Assembly: GCA_030830385.1 (NCBI GenBank)
Contig: JAURNA010000346.1
Location: 1 to 8,982, forward strand
Length of the DNA: 8,982 bases
Direction: 5' to 3'
Source of the DNA: Crocinitomicaceae bacterium
GTDB taxonomy: Bacteria; Bacteroidota; Bacteroidia; Flavobacteriales_D; Crocinitomicaceae
Under the pieces are notes generated by a model, which worked only from the letters and a program-made list of their open reading frames with translations, had not been told where the DNA came from and searched no databases. The first letter of the stretch is position 1; each line of letters begins with the position of its first letter. Below, in pieces: positions 1 to 6,415 of this stretch. A program made the position numbers and the translations under genes.

Positions 1-206
1 AGTATTCGGATTACATCAAAGGGAATTTCCGGATATCGTACAAGCTAATCAGCCGAAAAACAACCCAGGAATGGGCATTGGATGTACAGAACTTTACCGA
101 CCGTGACAATATATTCTATCAGGAATACAATGCGTATTCCGGTAAGGTGAGAACCGTCTATCAAAACGGATTGTTACCGGTGTTTCAGTACCGAATTATG
201 TTCTAG
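1..206 (+). CDS. TonB-dependent outer-membrane receptor, C-terminal end only (5' truncated by window edge)
   Basis: The frame that opens at base 3 reads 67 residues to a TAG stop at 204-206. The peptide alternates polar and aromatic residues as in beta-barrel strands. It contains the 'NFTDRDNIF' type turn motif and ends in 'LLPVFQYRIMF', with a terminal Phe. A C-terminal Phe strand is the signal recognised by the Bam outer-membrane assembly machinery, and this ending is typical of Bacteroidota TonB-dependent receptors, including those with an N-terminal carboxypeptidase-like domain. Such receptors import scarce substrates using energy from TonB-ExbBD. The plug domain and ligand-specific loops lie outside the window, so the substrate cannot be stated. 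Its last 11 bp overlap the 3' end of the convergent sensor kinase gene. Alternative: another outer-membrane beta-barrel protein. Confidence 0.8.
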   Translation, partial: YSDYIKGNFRISYKLISRKTTQEWALDVQNFTDRDNIFYQEYNAYSGKVRTVYQNGLLPVFQYRIMF

Positions 207-3200
207 GGAGTCGAATCTCGAACGTGGTTCCTTTGCCGAGTTCAGATTCAAAATCGATGCTTCCTTTGTGGTTTTCGATAATTTGTTTCACCATGGCGAG
301 TCCAAGGCCCGTTCCGGTGCTTTTGGTGGTGAAATACGGCACAAAAATCTTGCTTCGTCTCGCGGGTTCAATCCCAACACCGTTGTCCTGAATCTGAATT
401 AAAACCTCCTTGTCAAGTGCTACAACAGAAATTAAAATTTCACCTGCCTGTTCTGCCGGAATTGCCTGAATCGCGTTTTTGATCAAGTTGTTAAACACAC
501 GCAATATCTGGTCGCGGTCTCCCAGAATTTCCACTTTTTCCCCGGGAGTTTTGACCGTAATTTCCGCACTTGTCTGGGAGGAGAATACCTCCTTAACTCC
601 TTTGATGAGATAGATCAGATCCAATTCTTCCTCACTCGGATTCGGCATCTTCGCAAACGAAGAGAATTCATTGGCAATTCGGGTCAGCGCATCGATCTGC
701 TCCACAATGGAACTCGCAACACGCTGCAATTTTTCCTCGCTTTTGGGGTCATTTGGATCGAAAGAACGCTGAAGTTGCTGAACACTCAGTTTCATCGGTG
801 TCAGTGGGTTCTTGATCTCATGCGCTACCTGCTTGGCCATTTCCCTCCAGGCAGATTCACGCTCACTTTGTGCCAATTGCTGAGCGGCAAATTCAAGCTC
901 CGCTAACTTCTGGTTGTACTCCCGGACGAGTGCCCCGATTTCGTCCTCTCTGTCATACGAAATCTGCTCGTTGTGTTTCCCAAATCGGACAGCGGCAAAA
1001 CTCTCCTGTAGTATCCTCAATGGTGATGTGAGCCATGTGGATATAAAGATGGCCAGTACGATGGATATGGCCAACAGCAATATGAATACGTTGACAATCG
1101 CAACCAAGAATTTTTGAATTTGATTCTCGAATTCACTCTGCTGACCAAAATGCTGCAGGTTTATAAAGCCCATTTGGGCACCCACAGTATTGTAGAATGG
1201 CAAATACGCTGAAGAATAATTCAACGATCCGATGCTCTCGTTGTGCACGTATTCACTCTTCCGGTTGTAGCGCATTTCACCGAAGGCCACAGGGTTCATC
1301 TGTTCACTCAGCAATCCGACGTTGAACACCTTCGGTCGAGACGTAGCCAGCAAATACCCATCGTTATCATACAGATTGATGTCTGTGAAGAATACCTTCG
1401 CAAACTTTTGCAAAATGTACTGCATATAGTTTCCGTTTCCATCGATGGATAGCGTATCAAATGAGCCGAGTTTCGCCTTTACCTCTGTTTGGACCGAATT
1501 CAATTTTTCACGAATTACATCGTTCGTATATTGGTTGTACTGGTTGCGAACGAAAATCCCACTGCCCCAACCAAAAGCGAGCAGCGATAGGAAGACCAGC
1601 GAAATCAATACCAATTGAATCTTCATCGCCAGGCTAATTGTTCGTTTTGTTTTCGCATTGCGATTGAGGCGGAAAAGCATCGGTAACAAGAGGAGTCCGA
1701 AGAACGTGAAAAGGTACGAGAAGGACGTGATTACATCCACATACGTGCTGTTTCTTTTGGACAGTACGATCATGCCCTCGTTGGATTTGCTCAATGCAAA
1801 ATGGTTGAACGATCCGTAATCGAAAAATCCCTCCTTCGAAAAACCTTCCGGAACCATCGCCTTGGGTGCTGAAGGATAGTTGAAGTTGCCGTATTTGGCA
1901 ATTAAGCGTCCATCGTGGAACTTGGCAATCGAATAGGTTTCAAGAGGTTCCAGAACGTTTGCTTCTGAAGAAACCAATAGTCTTGGGAAACCAATTTCTT
2001 CAGGAATTTTCTTGGATTTCAGCGTGCAATAAAGCGTCGCACTGTCCAATGAATCCTTTCCCGTCAGGGGCTGACGGATGATGTAACTGTATTGCCCCGA
2101 ATAATCTTCGACGAAAAAGATATTGCTGTCAAGAATGGATAACTCACCGGAAGTTTCAATGATGGACTCAAGTTCTTTGTAGAGCACTTCGGGATCCTTT
2201 CGAAATTCGATCAAGGGTTTTGATTCAGCATCGAACAGGCTAAACGACATTTCGTAACGCTCCCAATATCCGTGAAACAGCCGTCGCTCAAGACCGTCCT
2301 CAAAATCAGAAACATCGACATTTTGTGGAGAAGAAACCAGGGTTTTCAGGACATTGTCCTCCTTGATGTCGTTCACCATCTGGTGGTACTCCGCCTCGGT
2401 GGCGATGTTCTTTTCGGTTGCCAGTTGATTTGCGTACAGTTCCCTCTCCCCTTTTTCTTTCTTTTCACCAAACGATCCTATATTGATCGCCATTACCAGA
2501 GAGAACAGTGTCAGCAATATCAATCCCGGACCCAATCTGCGTGCTCCTTCCCGCCATGAAAAATAGAGCATCATTCCATAGAACGCCATCGGAAAAATTG
2601 ATGTGACCAGAATTTGTGAACCGTCGTAAATTTCCCAAAGCAAAAAGAGAATGCCCATTGCAAAGGTGATCACAGCCAATTGAGTAGGATTCCATCCCGC
2701 GTCCCTCAATCCCTGAATGATGACTCTCAACAGTAGAAAATAGGCATAAAACACCACACCCAAACTTGCCATGGCAAGCACCGAGTACATGTTGAGCGAG
2801 AACAGTTGATCAATAATCAGCGGAATTGACGAATCTTCAACGAGTCCTTTCGCCAAAAAAAGAATCAACGGCCAAATCAACAGAGAAAGGAGATATGCAA
2901 GCAGCAAAATCCACTTGAAACGAATTCTTCCGTCACGTCTTTCCAGGCTCATTCGTATCTGGTAGATTACAAAGACGATCAGCAATACGTTCATGAGGTA
3001 TTCGAAGAAGTTTGGAAACCATTTATTTGCTCCGTAAAGAGTTGGATCAAACGGCTCCGACGTTCCCAAAAAGGAGAATCCATTGAAATGCAGGGACGCA
3101 ATTCTCAGACCCAACAGAAACAAAACCATTCCCCAGCGAATCCAGGAATTCCATTTTCTCATGCGGGCCATAAGCAAGAGCATCCATGTAAGAACCATTC

Positions 3201-3828
3201 CCAGAAAGGTGATCATTAACACGAGAGATTGCCCTCTTGAAAGCGATTGTTCTTTAGACGGCACCAAGGACATGATGTATGCACCTTTTGCGTCTTTTAC
3301 AGCTTTGCCCGTTTCCGGATCGGTTGATATTTCGGATTCAAAGGGGAAGGAAAACAACGGTGAAAAATCGTTGACCAACTGCTTGTTTTCGTAAGAGTAG
3401 TCTTTGTGAACGAGAAACGAACCACAGATCACAAAGTCTCCGGACTGGCGCATTTCGGCGAAATACCACCCATTCTGTAAGTGGACCAATCCGTCTGAGG
3501 GATAGTGAATCTCAGCGAACCGTATGATGGGAAGTTGATTCGTATTCCAGAAAATGAGTGAGTCGTTTCGGTATACGTGAATGTTGAATTGATCGTGGAT
3601 AAGAGCATCTGTCCACAATTCGCCCAATTTACTCTCTGAAAGTTGAGATGTGAAGAAGTCAAGTTCCCGAGACAGATCGGATTGAAGCGCATGAAGCTGC
3701 GTTTCAAAAACCGCTATGTGTCGATCATAGTTGGTAGAGAAGATGGAATAGTACGCAAAAAAAAAGGCGAGCGAAAAACCAATCGCTACGACCAACCTAT
3801 AATATTTACTCAGTTGCCTGATCGCCAT
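196..3828 (-). CDS. NtrY-like multi-pass membrane sensor histidine kinase, 1210 aa
   Basis: This is a membrane histidine kinase that should autophosphorylate on a conserved His and pass phosphate to a response regulator, which is not encoded in this window. I count about 12 hydrophobic segments (around residues 12-30, 201-221, 232-250, 274-293, 303-325, 346-369, 382-400, 405-425, 432-450, 697-719, 737-758, 907-930). If the N-terminus is cytoplasmic, this gives three large extracytoplasmic regions (about 31-200, 451-694 and 759-905) and a cytoplasmic C-terminus. HAMP follows (about 930-982), then the H-box 'VAHEIKNPLTP' with His1003, the N-box 'NNLIKNAIQ' (about 1113-1122), G1 'DNGVGI' (about 1148), F-box 'FVPYFTTKS' and G2 'GTGLGL' (about 1173). 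All catalytic motifs are intact, and the H-box wording is that of the NtrY group. Usual NtrY kinases are about 700-800 aa, so the sensory half is greatly enlarged. The start ATG (3826-3828) overlaps the upstream kinase gene by 19 bp, and a weak 'GGA' lies about 10 nt upstream. The ligand is unknown. Confidence 0.93.
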   Translation of the reverse strand: MAIRQLSKYYRLVVAIGFSLAFFFAYYSIFSTNYDRHIAVFETQLHALQSDLSRELDFFTSQLSESKLGELWTDALIHDQFNIHVYRNDSLIFWNTNQLPIIRFAEIHYPSDGLVHLQNGWYFAEMRQSGDFVICGSFLVHKDYSYENKQLVNDFSPLFSFPFESEISTDPETGKAVKDAKGAYIMSLVPSKEQSLSRGQSLVLMITFLGMVLTWMLLLMARMRKWNSWIRWGMVLFLLGLRIASLHFNGFSFLGTSEPFDPTLYGANKWFPNFFEYLMNVLLIVFVIYQIRMSLERRDGRIRFKWILLLAYLLSLLIWPLILFLAKGLVEDSSIPLIIDQLFSLNMYSVLAMASLGVVFYAYFLLLRVIIQGLRDAGWNPTQLAVITFAMGILFLLWEIYDGSQILVTSIFPMAFYGMMLYFSWREGARRLGPGLILLTLFSLVMAINIGSFGEKKEKGERELYANQLATEKNIATEAEYHQMVNDIKEDNVLKTLVSSPQNVDVSDFEDGLERRLFHGYWERYEMSFSLFDAESKPLIEFRKDPEVLYKELESIIETSGELSILDSNIFFVEDYSGQYSYIIRQPLTGKDSLDSATLYCTLKSKKIPEEIGFPRLLVSSEANVLEPLETYSIAKFHDGRLIAKYGNFNYPSAPKAMVPEGFSKEGFFDYGSFNHFALSKSNEGMIVLSKRNSTYVDVITSFSYLFTFFGLLLLPMLFRLNRNAKTKRTISLAMKIQLVLISLVFLSLLAFGWGSGIFVRNQYNQYTNDVIREKLNSVQTEVKAKLGSFDTLSIDGNGNYMQYILQKFAKVFFTDINLYDNDGYLLATSRPKVFNVGLLSEQMNPVAFGEMRYNRKSEYVHNESIGSLNYSSAYLPFYNTVGAQMGFINLQHFGQQSEFENQIQKFLVAIVNVFILLLAISIVLAIFISTWLTSPLRILQESFAAVRFGKHNEQISYDREDEIGALVREYNQKLAELEFAAQQLAQSERESAWREMAKQVAHEIKNPLTPMKLSVQQLQRSFDPNDPKSEEKLQRVASSIVEQIDALTRIANEFSSFAKMPNPSEEELDLIYLIKGVKEVFSSQTSAEITVKTPGEKVEILGDRDQILRVFNNLIKNAIQAIPAEQAGEILISVVALDKEVLIQIQDNGVGIEPARRSKIFVPYFTTKSTGTGLGLAMVKQIIENHKGSIDFESELGKGTTFEIRLPRT

Positions 3829-4442
3829 ATTTTTCCAGTCTCCATGCGTACCGAAAGTTCTGAGATCAACGCTTCGAAATCTTCATCAGCATACTCATCA
3901 TTTCTGAAGTGAAAATCGGCTTGTTCACGGTAAGGTAGCAAATAATTCTCGAAGCAAGGTGTAACGTGGTGTTCCCACTGATAGAGAATGGCTTCATGGG
4001 TATACCCGCGTGTTCCCTGATCTCTACAGAGGCGGCGTTCTAACTGAATGCCGGGAGGCACGTCGATAAATACCGAAAAATCAAGCAGGTCTCGCACTCC
4101 CTGGTAGTGGTAGAGAAATAATCCTTCTACGATCAACAGTTCAGAGGGTTGAATCGTGATCAAAACATGCTTGTTCGGTGAAAAATTGAAGCCGTATTCC
4201 TTTACGACAATTTCCTCGCCTGATGTCAGTCGTTTTAAATCGTGCTCAAGCCGGTCCTGGTCCAGTGCTGTCGGTAGGTCGAAATTGATTTCGCCCCTGC
4301 CATCGCGTTTTTGCTCCTCAATGGGACGATAGTAGTTGTCCATGGAAAATACAGAAGGCTCCTGTTCCTCAAACTGAGAATACAATCGCTTCAACAGGGT
4401 CGTTTTACCTGATCCGGTCCCTCCGCAGATTCCAATGATCAT
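3810..4442 (-). CDS. Uridine kinase-like P-loop kinase, 210 aa
   Basis: This cytoplasmic P-loop kinase belongs to the uridine kinase/phosphoribulokinase superfamily, whose Udk members make UMP or CMP from the nucleoside for pyrimidine salvage. Seen: Walker A 'GGTGSGKT' (residues 7-14); 'MDNYY' with Asp35 where the family has its catalytic 'D-x-Y/F-Y'; 'NFDLPTALD' (53-61), matching the family 'N-[YF]-D-x-P-x-A-[MF]-D' sugar-site block; a strand ending in Glu106-Gly107 ('IVEGLFL'), as in Udk 'ILEGI'; and a lid-like stretch with Arg136, Arg137, Arg140, Asp141 and 'RG' at 145-146. The length matches Udk (about 210 aa). The oddity is that the usual 'Y-x-[FY]-x-x-H-[TS]-R' nucleobase segment is replaced by 'KEYGFNFSPNKHV' (81-93), so uridine as substrate is not assured and I give no gene symbol. 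The gene starts inside the stop of the upstream secreted-protein gene (ATGA, 4 bp overlap) and runs 19 bp into the sensor kinase gene, which implies coupled translation. Confidence 0.83.
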   Translation of the reverse strand: MIIGICGGTGSGKTTLLKRLYSQFEEQEPSVFSMDNYYRPIEEQKRDGRGEINFDLPTALDQDRLEHDLKRLTSGEEIVVKEYGFNFSPNKHVLITIQPSELLIVEGLFLYHYQGVRDLLDFSVFIDVPPGIQLERRLCRDQGTRGYTHEAILYQWEHHVTPCFENYLLPYREQADFHFRNDEYADEDFEALISELSVRMETGKIWRSGN

Positions 4443-5659
4443 TTTGCTTTCAATTCAAATGTTACGTCTTCTGCCTGACCGAGTTGATCGGTGTTGAAAT
4501 AAAGAATTTTACCCGGCAAATCTACGACAAACTCGTTGTTTTTCTTCGGGTGAATAACACTGCTTGGATTGTAAATCATTTGCTCGAGAAAATCGTTGTG
4601 CGTATTCGAAGCACCGTCGTTACTGATGATACTTACTTTGTTGTACCCATTGTGATCCAGGTGGTATCCAATCCCTTCATTCAGTGGATAGACTCCCAGT
4701 TTCAACGGTTTGTTCGCTAAAAAATAATTCAGATTCATCGAATTCAACTCCGTCCATTCTCCTTCCTTGCGCTCGTAGAGGATAATATCGGCTCCTCCAT
4801 TTCGAGATTGAGCTCCCATCATGTAGTACTTTCCGTTGATTTGTGTCAAGAGACCCGCTTCCATTGTGCTTTTACCTTCCAGATAATGGATTCCTGTTGT
4901 ACCGAAGCCAATGTTCTCAATTCGGATGAGGTCCTCAGGAGCATCCATGAACGTACCTGTCAGAAGCCTGGCCTTTGAGGTAAATTCCTTCACTGCCCAG
5001 CCCTTTTGCTTAGCCTGCTTTTCACGTGCCGCAAAGTAGATTTTATCACCGGTAAAACCGATGTAATTCCATTGACCGATGTCTTCGTTGTTCTTTAAAT
5101 CCGCCATGGGAATGGCTCCCAGTTCTGCGGCGTAACACAGAAAATTATGGTGGGTAATGAACGTTGCAAACTCACGAATGCTCTTCGCTTTTTTATCCTC
5201 GTACCGGAAATGGTGCACGAGTGCCTTATCCGTAACTACCACATTGATCAATTCGAGATTATTGTAGTCGTAGTCACCCAATTTTTTAATCGCGTTGGAA
5301 ATGGCTACGGAATTCGATTTTACATTGCCTGCGGAGTTCAATTGACTAAAATAAACCTTGCCCGCATTGAGCTCAAGGTTGTCCAGAAAATATACGTAGC
5401 GGGCATTTTCACTCGCCAGGTAGTAAAATTCATCGCTCTTGGGGGTAAATTTTTGATCCCAAATGCTCGTTTCCTGGTCACCTACCAAAGTAAGGTTGAT
5501 TTGCCGTGTTCCCGAGGCGTCTTTACTCAAGAGAATTCCTCCCATGCCCTTCCATTCGATAATGTCGTAATACGGACTCTTCATTGCCGGTATATCAAAG
5601 GTTTGGGAATGCACGATTAGTGAAAATGTGGAACAAATAAGAAGGTGAAATATGTGCAT
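4439..5659 (-). CDS. Secreted protein of unknown function, 406 aa, first gene of the minus-strand operon
   Basis: I do not recognise the family. The start chosen is the ATG at 5657-5659, because it gives a compact signal peptide: 'MHIFHLLICSTFSLIVHSQ', a hydrophobic core, then likely cleavage near 'VHS-QT'. An in-frame ATG 33 bases further upstream (to 5692) would add a hydrophilic His/Asn-rich leader and narrow the spacing to the divergent gene. The mature part (about 387 aa) is rich in short beta-strand stretches separated by turns ('KVYFSQLN', 'DKIYFAAREK', 'GKYYMMGAQS', 'GKILYFNTD'). These recur in a way that suggests a beta-propeller or other all-beta repeat, but this is inference. It has no T9SS-type C-terminal domain and no lipobox cysteine, so a periplasmic location is the simplest reading. 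It overlaps the downstream kinase gene by 4 bp. Its place at the head of an operon ending in an envelope sensor suggests a link to sensing or envelope function, unproven. Confidence 0.75.
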   Translation of the reverse strand: MHIFHLLICSTFSLIVHSQTFDIPAMKSPYYDIIEWKGMGGILLSKDASGTRQINLTLVGDQETSIWDQKFTPKSDEFYYLASENARYVYFLDNLELNAGKVYFSQLNSAGNVKSNSVAISNAIKKLGDYDYNNLELINVVVTDKALVHHFRYEDKKAKSIREFATFITHHNFLCYAAELGAIPMADLKNNEDIGQWNYIGFTGDKIYFAAREKQAKQKGWAVKEFTSKARLLTGTFMDAPEDLIRIENIGFGTTGIHYLEGKSTMEAGLLTQINGKYYMMGAQSRNGGADIILYERKEGEWTELNSMNLNYFLANKPLKLGVYPLNEGIGYHLDHNGYNKVSIISNDGASNTHNDFLEQMIYNPSSVIHPKKNNEFVVDLPGKILYFNTDQLGQAEDVTFELKAK

Positions 5660-5719
5660 AATTATGTGTTTTATTATATGATTGCAATTCAAACGATCGT
5701 TGTGCTAAAATTAGAAGGA
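5660..5719. promoter_or_regulatory. Divergent intergenic region with presumed back-to-back promoters
   Basis: These 60 bp separate the start codons of the divergent secreted-protein gene (-) and thioredoxin-fold gene (+), so promoters for both transcripts should lie here or just inside the genes. The stretch is strongly A/T-rich on the left. On the minus strand it contains a TATAAT hexamer (5673-5678), but no -35 box at normal spacing. On the plus strand TTG (5683-5685) and TAAAATTA (from 5706) are 20 bases apart, a poor match to the Bacteroidota TTG / TAnnTTTG pattern. Two perfect palindromes lie inside and are listed separately. The region is supported by gene orientation; the exact promoter positions are not. 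Confidence 0.5.
5692..5701. repeat. 10-bp perfect palindrome AACGATCGTT in the divergent promoter region
   Basis: AACGATCGTT equals its own reverse complement, and the flanking bases do not extend the match. It lies about midway between the two divergent start codons, close to a second palindrome (ATTGCAAT, 5681-5688). Placement suits an operator for a dimeric regulator, but short palindromes arise by chance and no regulator gene is adjacent. The sequence is certain; the function is conjecture. Confidence 0.3.
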
Positions 5720-6385
5720 ATGTTATCAATCTCAAAAACAAAGATTTCAACACATGTGCTTATTTTGATGGCTGCTGTGCCAACGATTGCTCTGTTGACA
5801 TCGTCTTATAGGTTAGAAGACAGTGAATTGGAGCCGGGTGATACCATACCCATGATGGACGTCTCAATGCAGGGAACGGATGGTGACGACCATACCCTGA
5901 GAAGTGAACTGAAGGGAAATGGTCTGCTCGTTGTTTTTTCGTGTAACACGTGCCCGTTTGTCGTTGGAAATGAACATTTCGATGGATGGGAACACCAATA
6001 CAACGGCTTGTATGAGCAGGCAAAAAGCGAAGGAATTGGCTTTGTTCTGATTAATTCGAACGCAGCCAAACGAGATGGAGATGATTCGATGAAAAAAATG
6101 AAGGCACATGCCGAAGAGTTAGGCTATAGAATGAACTACCTTGTGGACGAAGGGGCGAAGCTTGCCGATGCATTTGGGGCAAAAACAACTCCGCATCTAT
6201 TCGCTTTCAATTCCGAAGGGGCACTGGTGTTTAAAGGAAGCATAGATAACTCCTGGGATTCGGGTCGTGAAACACTCGAAACGTATGCCAAAGACGTGAT
6301 CGGGCATTTGGGTTCTAACCGACAAACGTTGACACACACCAGCTCTACACCAAAAGGTTGCAGCATCAAACGAAAATCGTTGTAA
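5720..6385 (+). CDS. Exported thioredoxin-fold (redoxin/AhpC-TSA-like) protein, 221 aa
   Basis: This is a thioredoxin-fold oxidoreductase. Starting at the ATG of 5720-5722 gives a signal sequence: Lys6 and Lys8, then the hydrophobic core 'VLILMAAVPTIALLTSS' (about 13-29). The longer frame back to GTG 5645 would run into the divergent gene and is rejected. 'GAAGGA' abuts the ATG with no spacing, so it cannot be a normal ribosome site for this start. The domain has 'VVFSCNTCPFV' with the CxxC pair Cys75/Cys78, 'TTPHLFAF' with the cis-Pro of thioredoxins at Pro158, 'FKGSIDNSW' (171-179), and a C-terminal 'PKGCSIK' with Cys214. This pattern (C-x-x-C-P-F-V, K-G-x-I-D, G-C-x-I-K) marks a bacterial thioredoxin-like subfamily known to me only by its annotation. 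The exact reaction (disulfide reduction, isomerisation or peroxide removal) is not fixed by sequence. It probably shares a transcript with the protease 30 bp downstream. Confidence 0.85.
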   Translation: MLSISKTKISTHVLILMAAVPTIALLTSSYRLEDSELEPGDTIPMMDVSMQGTDGDDHTLRSELKGNGLLVVFSCNTCPFVVGNEHFDGWEHQYNGLYEQAKSEGIGFVLINSNAAKRDGDDSMKKMKAHAEELGYRMNYLVDEGAKLADAFGAKTTPHLFAFNSEGALVFKGSIDNSWDSGRETLETYAKDVIGHLGSNRQTLTHTSSTPKGCSIKRKSL

Positions 6386-6415
6386 CTACTTGGTGTAAAC
6401 CGTTAAATGTAAACT

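Noticed and set aside
2272..2559. Short plus-strand open frames opposite the histidine kinase (also around 914-1117, 1243-1452, 3083-3394)
   Set aside because: The kinase frame explains this DNA with intact motifs; the opposite frames lack start signals and recognisable domains.
5147..5620. 157-codon plus-strand open frame opposite the secreted-protein gene
   Set aside because: It lies wholly within a well-supported gene on the other strand, matches no family I know and has no signal of its own.
5660..5692. Eleven extra N-terminal codons on the secreted unknown (ATG at 5690-5692)
   Set aside because: The extension is hydrophilic and spoils the signal peptide, while starting at 5659 leaves a sensible divergent promoter spacer.
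5645..5719. Longer version of the redoxin gene from GTG 5645
   Set aside because: It would overlap the start of the divergent secreted-protein gene, and the added residues bury the signal peptide. The ATG at 5720 yields a normal one.
5760..6109. Overlapping minus-strand open frames opposite the redoxin gene
   Set aside because: Several frames cover the same bases, none resembles a protein family, and the redoxin reading has conserved CxxC and cis-Pro motifs.
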